Assembly: GCA_023459215.1 (NCBI GenBank)
Contig: JAEWVF010000022.1
Span: 1-52,563, forward strand
Source: Chloroflexota bacterium
GTDB taxonomy: Bacteria > Chloroflexota > Anaerolineae > Anaerolineales > Villigracilaceae
DNA: 52,563 nt
Direction: 5' to 3'
Shown here: piece by piece, positions 38,976 through 49,600 of the stretch
Layout: the number at the start of each line of letters is the position of its first letter
Position numbering within the stretch: position 1 is the stretch's first letter
The notes under the pieces: model-generated
Told to the model about the DNA's origin: nothing
Databases searched by the model: none
Seen by the model: the letters and a program-made list of their open reading frames with translations, nothing else
Made by a program: the position numbers and the translations under genes

Positions 38976-39245
38976 TTAAAGGCTTTGCAGTTTGGAGGTG
39001 AGCTGGTCATCTCCCGGCTCGACCAGGATACTGCCGTCAGGGAAAACGATGGTCGGCACCGAGCGGCTGCCGCGGTTAATCTCTTTGACAAATGCCTCCG
39101 CCTGCGGGTCAGCGTCGACATCGATATCTTCATAGGGCGTGCCCACCTGGGCAAAAACACGCCTGGCCCGGCGACAATCGCCGCACCAGGAAACGCCGTA
39201 CAAAATCACCTTGCCAGGGTTGCGTGAATACAGGTCAGAACTCAT
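38976..39245 (-). CDS. glutaredoxin-like protein 2 (mycoredoxin type)
   Basis: 89 residues. Thioredoxin fold with active site VSWCGDCRR (Cys21, Cys24) and cis-Pro in SVPTIVFPDGSIL. The length and the WCGDC motif fit mycoredoxin/NrdH-like proteins, which reduce mixed disulfides with low-molecular-weight thiols. It overlaps the stop of the upstream copy by 4 bp (ATGA), so the two are translated together. The two share the pattern FPDGxIxxEPxDxxLxxKL at the C-terminus. Confidence 0.9.
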   Translation of the reverse strand: MSSDLYSRNPGKVILYGVSWCGDCRRARRVFAQVGTPYEDIDVDADPQAEAFVKEINRGSRSVPTIVFPDGSILVEPGDDQLTSKLQSL

Positions 39246-39511
39246 GCGGAAACAGACTCCAGTTTACGGTTTAATTCAGAATCGCTGGGTTCAATCATGA
39301 TGGTTCCGTCGGGAAAAATCAAGGTCGGAATTTTCACCCGCCGGGTCAACTTTTCGATAAAGAGAAACGCATCATTATCCTTGCCGATATCGACCAGCAG
39401 ATAAGACACCTGCTTGTCATCGAGCAATTTCTTGGTTCGTTTGCAGTCCGGGCACCAGCTAGCGCTAAACACAGTGATTTGCACAGGAAAATTGCTGTAT
39501 TTTTCACTCAT
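39242..39511 (-). CDS. glutaredoxin-like protein 1
   Basis: 89 residues. Active site SASWCPDCKRTKK (Cys20, Cys23), cis-Pro in KIPTLIFPDGT. It is a duplicate of the downstream protein with different charge around the active site (CPDC against CGDC), which usually means different redox potential or partner. First gene of the minus-strand redox pair. Start at the ATG at 39511, preceded by GGGAGAATGC. Confidence 0.9.
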   Translation of the reverse strand: MSEKYSNFPVQITVFSASWCPDCKRTKKLLDDKQVSYLLVDIGKDNDAFLFIEKLTRRVKIPTLIFPDGTIMIEPSDSELNRKLESVSA

Positions 39512-39600
39512 GGATGCATTCTCCCTGCTTCAAATTATACCTGAAATGCGCCTGTCTGTTCATCCATGTTATCATTTTGAGGCCAAGGAGGAACCCCATT

Positions 39601-40884
39601 ATGAAAAAATATTTTGCTCTTCTCATCCTGATCCTGGCCGGACTGGCTTGCAGCCTGCCATTTTCCGGCCCACCAACAGAAACCGCCCCACCCACCCTGG
39701 ATGTGGCCACGCTGGTTGCCGAAAACCTGACCGCTGCGGCAGCAGGGACGGTCCCGCCGGCACCGGTCGCGACCGACACGCCCAGCCCCGAGCCGGCTCC
39801 CGCCAACCTGAGCGTGGTCTACGCCCGCGGCGGCAACCTGACCCTGTGGCGCGAATCCGGGTCGCCAGTCAACCTGACCAGCGGCGGACAGGACGATTCG
39901 CCGGTCCTGAGCGATGACGGCCAGGTGATTGCCTTCCTGCGCAACAAGGAGTTGTACGCCATCCGCGCCGATGGGAGCGGCGAACGGCTGCTGGTCAGCC
40001 AGGCTTATATGGAAAGTTTCCGCACGGCGGATATGCTGGCAATACGCCCGGTGCTCTTCGATTTTGCCCCCGGTACGCACGATATCTACTTCAGCCTGCT
40101 CGGCGATACCGAGGTCTTCCCTGCGCCGCTGGAGGATTTGCAGCGCGTCAACGCCGATGCGGGCACACCGGCTGTTATCCTGCCCGCCAGGTCGGGCGGC
40201 GGCAAGTGGACATTCTCCCCAGACCGCCAGTGGCTGGCGCTGGCGCAGGGTAACCAGGTCCGCGTAATGCGCCCGGATGGCAGCGAAAACCGGGTGGTGT
40301 TCAGCTTTAGCCAGGTTTCCACCTACAGCGAGTGGACTTATTTCCCGCAGGTTGTCTGGCGCAACGATTCAGCCGGTTTTTACACCGTTATCCCGGCTTC
40401 CGCCGCGCTCGATAACCCGGCCGAACCGACCCGTTTTTATTACATCCCGCTCACAGGCGACCCGGCCAAACTGGCCGAGTTTGTGACCGTGCCGGTCTGG
40501 CAGAGCTTCCCCTACATTTCCCCGGACGGGATCAAGGTTGCTTATGTCCGTGAAAGCGGCGGGATGCAGGAACTGCACGTTATCGACGCCAGCACCGCCG
40601 ACCGGGTCTACGCCGCCGGGCCGGCCTTCAGCATCCTGGGATGGAATCCCGACTCGGAGCGGGTCGCTTTCCATGCCGCCGATCCGCTGGTTGTCAGCCT
40701 GCTGGGCTTCGGGGCCGCTCCGACGCTGCTCAGCGAAGGCGGCCCTTTCTCCGGCCCGCAATGGGTGGGAAATGATAAATATCTCTTCAAAAACGGAGAA
40801 GAACTGCGCCTGCGCCAACTTCCCGGCGGCAGCGTAATCCTGGAAAACGGAGTTGAAAGCTACGATTTCGCGCTGTTTCCATAA
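39601..40884 (+). CDS. lipoprotein with TolB-like WD40/PD40 propeller
   Basis: 427 residues from the ATG at 39601 with AAGGAGGAACCCC upstream. A signal peptide with lipobox LAGLAC (about Cys17) and a Pro/Thr linker to residue 75 precede propeller repeats of the TolB kind: DSPVLSDDGQVIAFLRNKEL, WTFSPDRQWLALAQGNQVRV, FPYISPDGIKVAYVRES and LGWNPDSERVAFH. Such propellers bind partner proteins or peptides. It is a stand-alone gene between divergent redox genes and a MerR regulator. Confidence 0.82.
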   Translation: MKKYFALLILILAGLACSLPFSGPPTETAPPTLDVATLVAENLTAAAAGTVPPAPVATDTPSPEPAPANLSVVYARGGNLTLWRESGSPVNLTSGGQDDSPVLSDDGQVIAFLRNKELYAIRADGSGERLLVSQAYMESFRTADMLAIRPVLFDFAPGTHDIYFSLLGDTEVFPAPLEDLQRVNADAGTPAVILPARSGGGKWTFSPDRQWLALAQGNQVRVMRPDGSENRVVFSFSQVSTYSEWTYFPQVVWRNDSAGFYTVIPASAALDNPAEPTRFYYIPLTGDPAKLAEFVTVPVWQSFPYISPDGIKVAYVRESGGMQELHVIDASTADRVYAAGPAFSILGWNPDSERVAFHAADPLVVSLLGFGAAPTLLSEGGPFSGPQWVGNDKYLFKNGEELRLRQLPGGSVILENGVESYDFALFP

Positions 40885-40901
40885 ATCATCAACTTCACCC
40901 C

Positions 40902-40932
40902 TTGACTCTCCCTCTGCTGGAGGTTGTATAAC
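40902..40932 (+). promoter_or_regulatory. MerR-type promoter with 19-bp spacer
   Basis: TTGACT (40902-40907) and TATAAC (40927-40932) are separated by 19 bp rather than 17, and the spacer holds the dyad CTCC-n7-GGAG. MerR regulators act on exactly such stretched promoters by bending and untwisting the DNA. Its position ahead of the MerR gene predicts autoregulation. Confidence 0.8.
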
Positions 40933-40955
40933 GGACGCAACAAGGAGAACAACAA

Positions 40956-41771
40956 ATGATCCGGATCGGCGAGTTCTCACGCATCAGCAAGGTTTCGATC
41001 AAAACCTTGCGCTTCTATGATGAAACCGGTTTGCTGCATCCCGCCCAGGTGGATGACTTCACCGGTTACCGTTACTACACCTTCAGCCAGTTGGCCCGCC
41101 TGCACCGCATCCTGGCGCTCAAAGAGATGGGCTTCCCGCTCGAGCAGATTGGCCGTCTGCTCGATGATGACCTGTCGGCAGAGCAACTGCGCGGCATGTT
41201 AAAAGCCCGTCGCAGCGAGATCCAGGCCCGGCTGGAGGATGAACTGGAGCGGCTCTCCCGCGTGGAAGCCCGTCTCCGTCTACTCGAAAAGGAGAGTTCG
41301 ATGAGTGAAATCGAAGTTGTGATCAAGACCGTTGAACCGCTGACAATTGCATCAGTGCGCGACACCATCCCGACCTACAGCCAGCAGGGCATCCTGTGGC
41401 GCGACCTGGAAGGCTACCTGGCCATGCAGCGCGTGCGTCCGATTGGAGCGTGCTTCACCATGTATCACGATGAAGAATACCGCGAACAGGATGTGGATGC
41501 CGAGGTCTGCGAACCGGTCGCCGCCGGCCTGAGCGAATCGAAACGGGTGCGGGTACGCAGCCTGCCCGGCGGACAAATGGCCTGCGCCGTCCACCGCGGC
41601 CCTTACGAAAGCCTGGGCGAAGCCACCGAAGCCATCATCCACTGGATCGAGACCAACGGCTACCGCATCACCGGCCCGGAGCGTGAGATCTACCTGGTGC
41701 CGGGGCGAAACGGCAGCCAGAACGACCCCGACACCGTCACCGAGGTTCAGTTCCCGGTTGAGAAGGCATAG
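40956..41771 (+). CDS. MerR family regulator with GyrI-like effector domain
   Basis: 271 residues. N-terminal MerR helix-turn-helix (MIRIGEFSRISKVSIKTLRF, GYRYYTFSQLARLHRI), dimerisation helix at about 78-115, then a GyrI/AraC effector-binding-like domain from about 125 (VSVR-type strand, YESLGEATEAIIHWIETNGY, REIYLVPG). The layout is that of BmrR-like multidrug-responsive activators that bind cationic or hydrophobic drugs. AAGGAGAACAAC precedes the ATG. No efflux pump is adjacent; a good terminator follows, so the regulator is monocistronic. Confidence 0.92.
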   Translation: MIRIGEFSRISKVSIKTLRFYDETGLLHPAQVDDFTGYRYYTFSQLARLHRILALKEMGFPLEQIGRLLDDDLSAEQLRGMLKARRSEIQARLEDELERLSRVEARLRLLEKESSMSEIEVVIKTVEPLTIASVRDTIPTYSQQGILWRDLEGYLAMQRVRPIGACFTMYHDEEYREQDVDAEVCEPVAAGLSESKRVRVRSLPGGQMACAVHRGPYESLGEATEAIIHWIETNGYRITGPEREIYLVPGRNGSQNDPDTVTEVQFPVEKA

Positions 41772-41802
41772 AACCGCCGAGCAAACATCGTTATCGTTTT
41801 GT

Positions 41803-41834
41803 AAGCCCTCATGGCCCGCCAATGAGGGCTTTTT
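41803..41834 (+). terminator. intrinsic terminator after the MerR gene
   Basis: AAGCCCTCAT pairs with ATGAGGGCTT, followed by TTTATT. Strong and well placed, 30 bp after the MerR stop and just ahead of glgA. Confidence 0.85.
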
Positions 41835-41850
41835 ATTGTAAAATAACCGC

Positions 41851-43275
41851 ATGTCCAAACCATTAAAAATCCTATTCCTGGCTTCCGAAGCCGACCCGTT
41901 CGTCAAAGTGGGCGGACTGGGCGACGTAGCCGGTTCTTTGCCTTACGCCTTGCGCGGCCTGCGCAGTGAGAACCTGGATGTGCGCCTGGTGCTCCCGTTT
42001 CACTCCACCATCCGCGCCGAGGGTCTGACGCTTACCCGCGAAACGGTCTTCACCCTGCGGCGTAACAACGTCGATGTGCCGGCCCAGGTTTTTCGGGCCG
42101 ACATCAAGGGTCTGCCGGCCTATCTCATCTCCGGCGCACCCGTGACCGGGTCGCTCAAAGTCTACGACCCCAACCCCAACGCGGACGGTGAAAAATACAC
42201 CTTCTTCTCGATGGCCGCCCTCGAAATGGTGCGCCGCCTCGATTGGCGTCCCGACATTGTCCACGCCAACGACTGGCACACCGCCCCGGCCATTTACCAG
42301 GTGCGCCGCCAGCAGGAAGACCCGTTCTGGAACGGCGTCAAAACCGTTTTTTCGGTCCACAACCTGGGTTATATGGGCGCCGAAGCCGAGAACGCCCTGC
42401 TCTCCTACGGATTACCGCCCATTGCCGAGCCGTTTTACCCCGAATGGGCCTGCCGCCAGCCCCTGCCGCAAGCGCTGTGGGCCGCCGATGAGATCGTGGC
42501 TGTTTCACCATCTTATGCGCAGGAAATCCAGACCCCCGAATACGGCTACGGGCTTGAAACCTTCCTGCAAACCCGCCGCGCAACAGTCACCGGCATCGTT
42601 AACGGCATCGACTACAGCTTGTGGGATCCTTTCACGGATAATGACCTCGAATCAAAATTTTCTGCCGACGACCTGAGCGGCAGGGCTGTCAACAAAGCTG
42701 CCATCCAGGCTCAATTCGGGCTGACCATGCATCCGCAGGCCCCGTTGCTGGCCATGGTAACGCGTATGGACTATCAAAAAGGCGTCGATATCGCCCTGGG
42801 AGCCTTGCGCCGCATCACCGACCTACCCTGGACCGTTATCCTGCTTGGCACAGGCAACGCCGAACTCGAAGCCCAGGCGCGCACGCTCGAAGCCGATTTT
42901 CCGAACCGGATCGCCGCCGTCATCCGCTTTGACGCTAAACTTTCACGCCGCATCTACGGTTCCGCCGATATGCTGCTGATGCCCTCGCGCTACGAACCCT
43001 GCGGCCTGGCCCAGATGATTGCCATGCGCTATGGAGCGATTCCGGTCGCGCGCGCCACCGGCGGCCTGCGCGACACCATCGCCGATGGCCGCACCGGCTT
43101 CCTTTTTGCCGATTCATCCCCGAACGTGATGGCCGCCACCCTGCGCCGCGCGATCGAGACCTATGGTTACGGCGCAAAATGGCAGACCATGCAGCAAACC
43201 GCCATGTTCGAAGATTTCTCCTGGGAAAAATCCGCGTTCCAATATGCGGACTTGTATCATCAGTTGGTTGCCTAA
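41851..43275 (+). CDS. glgA: glycogen synthase (GT5)
   Basis: 474 residues. Transfers glucose from ADP-glucose (or UDP-glucose) to a growing alpha-1,4-glucan. ADP-glucose site KVGGLGDVAGSL near residue 17, HANDWHTAP near 143, KTVFSVHNLGY near 165 and the C-terminal catalytic stretch RYEPCGLAQMIAMRYG near 375. No Shine-Dalgarno is found; TAAAAT lies 6 nt before the ATG, so translation may be leaderless. It precedes malQ after a repeat-filled gap of 144 bp. Confidence 0.95.
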   Translation: MSKPLKILFLASEADPFVKVGGLGDVAGSLPYALRGLRSENLDVRLVLPFHSTIRAEGLTLTRETVFTLRRNNVDVPAQVFRADIKGLPAYLISGAPVTGSLKVYDPNPNADGEKYTFFSMAALEMVRRLDWRPDIVHANDWHTAPAIYQVRRQQEDPFWNGVKTVFSVHNLGYMGAEAENALLSYGLPPIAEPFYPEWACRQPLPQALWAADEIVAVSPSYAQEIQTPEYGYGLETFLQTRRATVTGIVNGIDYSLWDPFTDNDLESKFSADDLSGRAVNKAAIQAQFGLTMHPQAPLLAMVTRMDYQKGVDIALGALRRITDLPWTVILLGTGNAELEAQARTLEADFPNRIAAVIRFDAKLSRRIYGSADMLLMPSRYEPCGLAQMIAMRYGAIPVARATGGLRDTIADGRTGFLFADSSPNVMAATLRRAIETYGYGAKWQTMQQTAMFEDFSWEKSAFQYADLYHQLVA

Positions 43276-43301
43276 AAACGCAAAAAACGATCCACTCACG
43301 C

Positions 43302-43398
43302 TTGTCATTTCGAACCGCGCAGCGGTGATATCGCGCCCGCAGGGTAGAAATCTTGCACAAGATGGTTAAGATTTCTCGCTGACGCTTCGAAATGACAA
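43302..43398. repeat. TTGTCATTTCGAA palindromic repeat
   Basis: TTGTCATTTCGAA (43302-43314) and its inverse TTCGAAATGACAA (43386-43398) enclose an imperfect palindrome with GCAGCGGTGATATCG and AAGATTTCTCGCTGACG. It fills the gap between glgA and malQ. Repeats with this TGTCATT-TCGAA wording are common in Chloroflexota and other environmental genomes. Confidence 0.75.
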
Positions 43399-43419
43399 AA
43401 CTATCCACCCGAGGCTTTT

Positions 43420-44904
<1,485 letters not shown>

Positions 44905-44987
44905 ATACAACAGACCCCGCGCAAGGTCAGAAGCGTTTGCCTGACGGTAATAAATCATCAATAAGACGAATGGCAAGTCAAAACGAA

Positions 44988-45027
44988 AAACAGGGTTGTG
45001 AAATGTTCGCATTTCACAACCCTGTTT
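44988..45027. terminator. perfect hairpin with TTCG tetraloop, bidirectional terminator
   Basis: An 18-bp perfect stem (AAACAGGGTTGTGAAATG with its complement) closed by TTCG, an exceptionally stable loop. It lies between convergent malQ and the minus-strand membrane gene. It has A and T tracts at its outer ends but only a short T-run on each strand. Confidence 0.8.
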
Positions 45028-45109
45028 CATACTGAAGAATACCCCCAAGTGAACACACATCAATTACGTATTGAGTTTTGAGAGGGTATTAACTCTTTCA
45101 TGTCTTCAT

Positions 45110-45502
45110 CTATTTGACCCACCGCCCCAGAGTCTTGTGAACAGCGACTCCTGCCGCCGCACCGACCAGCAGCGCGGATAACAAACCCAGCAGCCAGTTA
45201 TAGCCTGAGCCAACAAACTCCGCCACATGCCCACCGGCCAGCCGCGCCAGCGCGAAAACCAGCAGCAGGGAGACGGTTTCGATGAAGATATTGCGCGCCA
45301 GTTCCAGCCGGGATAGCTTGCCAGTGCGATAGTTTCGCCAGTGGCGCAGAGCCAGCAACAGCAGGCCCATGCCCAGGGTCAGGACGATGAAGGGTGTAGC
45401 GAATCCCTGCGCCAGGACGGGAGCGAAGAGCAGCCCGGCGAACAGGGCCAGTGTTAATAGTAAGGCCAGTTTCGGCCAGTGGGTTTCCAGGATGGTGGGC
45501 AT
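45110..45502 (-). CDS. small membrane protein, third gene of an unrecognised operon
   Basis: 130 residues with four predicted helices (LALLLTLALFAGLLFAPVLA; FIVLTLGMGLLLLAL; FIETVSLLLVFALARLAGG; YNWLLGLLSALLVGAAAGVA) and a basic loop between the second and third (RHWRNYRTGKLSRLELARN). The next gene upstream ends 2 bp before its ATG, so the two are coupled. I recognise no family. Together with the two upstream genes it forms a membrane module of unknown purpose. Confidence 0.75.
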   Translation of the reverse strand: MPTILETHWPKLALLLTLALFAGLLFAPVLAQGFATPFIVLTLGMGLLLLALRHWRNYRTGKLSRLELARNIFIETVSLLLVFALARLAGGHVAEFVGSGYNWLLGLLSALLVGAAAGVAVHKTLGRWVK

Positions 45503-45504
45503 GT

Positions 45505-46680
45505 CTATCTATCTCGGCTCGTTTTTTTCTTCATTTCGATAATCTGTTTATCTGTATAGCCATCCACAACCCAGCCATCCACCTGGCGCACCCACTCCAG
45601 AAGAGAACGCCAGCCTTTCAACTCGTCATCCAGTCCACGTTCGTATCCTCGCACGCGTCCCTGACGCAAATCGTCAAATGCTTCATTCAAATCATCGTGC
45701 TGAGTAATAACAGCGTCTAATAGATATTGCAGGGATGGACTGTTCTTTGCTAACTCCGGGTGTTTCTTTGTCAATTGCCTGATCTTCTTCGCCGCCAATG
45801 CGCCCTGCTCCAGGGTCTCGATTTCGTCGCGCAGCCACAAAGTGTTCTGATGCAAAACCCCGATCAACTCCTGCCAGTCTGCGTAGCGAAGTTCTTTTAA
45901 CTTCGTGCCACCGCGTTTATTGCCCCACTCTGCTTCGTACAGCCAATAGTTGCACATCCCATCCTGAAAACGCAGACCAACTTCAGCTGCGCGCCTGACA
46001 GCCAGCATTTCATCAGCATATTTGCCGCCATTGTGTTCGCGCACCGGCAGACTCAATTGTTCGTATTGCCCGAGCAAGGTTTTCAATCCTGTGATGCCTT
46101 TTTGCGAAGACATGTAAGCGCTGGTGCGATTGTTGATGTATTCTGGATGCCCGATTTGGTAGACCAGGCGCAGCATATCTCTCAAAGTATGCGCTACGGC
46201 TTCATCACTCAACACTTGACCCTGCTCATCGATCAGCAGCCATTGCTTCTTGTTCTGTCCCGTATAGTAAATGTTCCAATAGCGTTTGTCGTCCAATTCC
46301 ATTGGCGGAGCCCAGGCTCCTTCTACTTGCTCACCCGGCCTCTTGTAGCGCTCCACCGCTTTATCCACCGCTTTCACACCCGTCTGCTTGCGCGAAAAGG
46401 GCTGCGACCAGTAGAGAACGTACACCATCGAGAATATAAGGAACAATATTGTCAACAGGCCAACTATATATCCAGTCCACGAGGGTAAACTCAGCTCTAT
46501 AATTGGTATCGCGGACAGTAAAGCCAATCCAAACACAAACCAAATTGAAAAAGCAACTTTGATGAACATCTTGTTCATGTGGGCATGAATCACCCAGGGC
46601 TGGCGCGGGCGAAAACCTACAGCTAAAAGAATAGCGGTAACAAGCAGAACTCCCCAAATGGGCGAATAATCAGGTTGCAT
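45505..46680 (-). CDS. membrane protein with large cytoplasmic domain, second gene of the operon
   Basis: 391 residues. Three hydrophobic segments in 1-105 (WGVLLVTAILLAVGF; FSIWFVFGLALLSAIPIIEL; YIVGLLTILFLIFSMVYVLY), then a soluble domain of about 285 residues, largely helical and Lys/Glu/Leu/Tyr-rich (AVDKAVERYKRPGEQVEGAW, LRDEIETLEQGALAAKKIRQ). Base composition is visibly more AT-rich than most of the window. The start is 1 bp after the stop of the giant gene. Function unknown. Confidence 0.75.
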   Translation of the reverse strand: MQPDYSPIWGVLLVTAILLAVGFRPRQPWVIHAHMNKMFIKVAFSIWFVFGLALLSAIPIIELSLPSWTGYIVGLLTILFLIFSMVYVLYWSQPFSRKQTGVKAVDKAVERYKRPGEQVEGAWAPPMELDDKRYWNIYYTGQNKKQWLLIDEQGQVLSDEAVAHTLRDMLRLVYQIGHPEYINNRTSAYMSSQKGITGLKTLLGQYEQLSLPVREHNGGKYADEMLAVRRAAEVGLRFQDGMCNYWLYEAEWGNKRGGTKLKELRYADWQELIGVLHQNTLWLRDEIETLEQGALAAKKIRQLTKKHPELAKNSPSLQYLLDAVITQHDDLNEAFDDLRQGRVRGYERGLDDELKGWRSLLEWVRQVDGWVVDGYTDKQIIEMKKKTSRDR

Positions 46681-46681
46681 A

Positions 46682-49600
46682 TCAGTTTCCCCCGATCTGG
46701 TTTTGAGTTGGCGCAGGGGTTTGGGTAACTTGTGGTGTTTGGCTGGGCGTGTTGGTCATGGGTGGCGTAGGGGTTAAGGTTGGAATTGAAGTTGATGGAG
46801 GCGTGGGTGTGCCTGTTTGAACTGGCGTCGAGATAGGCGGCGTGGGCGGGCGCAGGGAAGTATCTACAGGGGTTGCCGGACTAGAGGGTGCAGGCCAGTA
46901 TTCAACCGCCATCGAAGCGACTCCAGTAATAGCGCTTAGACCCAACGCGACCGCTGCAACAGGTTGAGCTCCAGGAATTAACAAAGCAGCTCCACCTACC
47001 ACTGCCGCCGCTCCAGAAAATGCACTCAAACCATTGGCCCAAGCCTTGCGAGTATCACCTTCTTGTATACTTGTGATCGTTTCGGGGATGCTGGTTGCAA
47101 GTGTAAACCCGCCCGTCAGAATCGCCAGAGGACCGGCCACTTTGCCGAGGAAACTTACGCCTTTTGCAGCGGGGCCCTTAGTAAAAAACTGAGCAGCAGG
47201 CTTCAAATTGGTTGCTACTTGCCTCACGGCCGCAGGCACAGAGGCCACGTCTGCCCATTGAGCGGCTGTTCTCCAACTTTCGTTGCCCGTAACGGCATAC
47301 CCGGCATATCCTATGGCCGAGCCAATGTCCGCTACCGAACCGCTGAAATCTATCAGGCTGCCAGTTTTCACGTTAAGGCCATCCAGTCCGTTGCGGCGGA
47401 AAGCATCCCAGGTCATCTTGGTCTGGCTCCCGAAGGAAGTCCAGTGCGCTTTCAATTCTGTATTCATCCTTACACGCCAGTCTTTGCCACTCTCGATTGT
47501 TTGCTGGATGGCAACAGCTGTGCGACCACGTACATCGGCTATTTTGGTCTGCACCTTCTCCCAGTCATAATTCCATTTTTCGGCTTGATATGTCATACTT
47601 CCCCATAAAGCCTGCAAGGAATTCCCTATTTTACTACTCGGTTGGGTATCTTTCAAAAAATGTTCTTGCCGCGCAATCTCCACTGCGCCAATAGCAGTAG
47701 ATAGATTGTAAAGCACATCCGAACCTGCTTTAACACGCTCTTTCGTCTTATTCCACAATTCGCCTGCTTTCCCCCACCAGGGTTGTTCCTTGGGCGCAAC
47801 AACTGTAATAGATTTTCCCTTCTCGCGTAGGGCAGCATAGGCGCGATTGGCATCTTCCCGCGCTTGCTTCTGTTTTTCCGCCTCTACCTGCTTCTGTCGT
47901 TCTGCCTCGGCCCGTTGCGCGGCCAGGAGTTGGGAGCGATCTTTCCAGGCTTCCCAGGCGGCTTCTTCCTTGTTCTCCTCGCGTTCGAGCTTCCCATCCT
48001 GCCCGCGATGGGAGTCTGGTCGTTGCTCCTGCTCGGCCTTCCACTGTAAGTAAGCCTGTTCCTTGCGGCGCTCTTCGGCCCATTGCTGCTCCAACTTGGC
48101 CATCGACTTGGCCTGGGCTTTTTGCTGGCGTTCCTTTTCAGCCTGTTCAGCGGCAAATTGGGCCTGCACCGCTGCCCGTTTGGCTTCTTCCTCCTCGCGC
48201 CGTTTCTGCTCATAGTAAGCGGTCATGCCCGCCATCGCCGCCAATGCCCCCGCCCCCCACAGGATGCCGTCTGATGACTCTGCCTGCGAGTCGGCAGCGG
48301 CGACAGATGGCGTGAAGAGCGAACCAATCCAGGAGCTGAAGGGACTCTCGGTCGGGGTGGCGCGTGGGGGAGCACTGGAGGCCGGGGTGGTCGGGCTGGG
48401 CTGCCCGGGCTGGGCAGTGGCCCCAAAAGCCATGCCGCCCGATCCGCTGGTGGGTGTGGGCGAAACAGACAGGATGGCTGTTTCCGTTGTCTGCTGGGGG
48501 GTAATGGTCGGGGTTGCGGTCGGACGCGGCGCGCCAAGCGGCGTGGCCGTTGGCGGGACGAGGATCACCTCGCCCAGCGAAATGCTAATGCTGGCGGTCA
48601 CTTTGCGGGTGTTGCCCATCCGGTCGGTGGCCGTAGCGCTGACATCGTAATCGCCCAGCGGGGCCAGGGTGCCATCGCCCAAACGTCGATCCCACTGGAA
48701 ACTGAGCGGCAAATGGCCGGGCTGGTAGCTGTAAACGCGCTTCGGCCAGCGGTTTTGCGGGTCGCTGATGACCAATTCGGCATTTGCCAGGCCACTGTCG
48801 CCATCCCAGGCATCGAACGTCACCGTCTCCCACAGGCTCCAACTGCCAGGCAGGTCGATACGCGGCGGGGTATTATCAATCGGCACACCCACCGAGCGCA
48901 GGCTGGTTTGCCCCGCCAGATCCACCGCACGGATATACCAGGTCTGTCTACCACTGGTCGCATGGCGCGTGTCGTACGCGATACTCCAGGCCGAGGTTCC
49001 ACTGGCCAACTGCCAGGTTTTGCCGCCATCGAAACTGGCTTCGATCCGCGCCAGGCCGCTGCCGCCATCTGAGGCGGTTCCGGCCAGGTTGACGCTGTCT
49101 TTGACCCATTCCGGGTACTGGCTAGTGATTTCCAGCGCCGGGGGAATGGTATCGACCCGGATCGTCAGGGTTTCGTTCGTTTCCAGCCCAGCCTGGTCGC
49201 GAGCGCTCAGGATCAGGTTATGCTGGCCATCTGTCAGCGCCAGCGGCGCGCTGTAGGTCTGATCCGAATTTCCATTTAAGGCGTAGGTAAAAGTTTCGAT
49301 GCCGGAAGCCGGCGCAGGGTCGGAAGCCAGGGCAGTCACGGTTACGTTTGTCGTGTACCAGCCGTTCGTCCCGCTTGTCCCGCTGATTTGTCCGCCGATT
49401 GTCGGGGCCTGGGTATCGACGCGGATGCTGCGGGTTTCCTGGCTCACCCAGCCAGCCAGATCTTCAGCCCAGAAGGATAGGCTGTGGCTGCCGTCCGCCA
49501 GGGGGATCGGGACCAGGTAGGCCGTCCAGGCGCTGCCGTTGAGCGAGACATCCAGCGCAGCCAACCCGGAGCCGCCATCCTGGGCGGCGGCGCTGACTTG

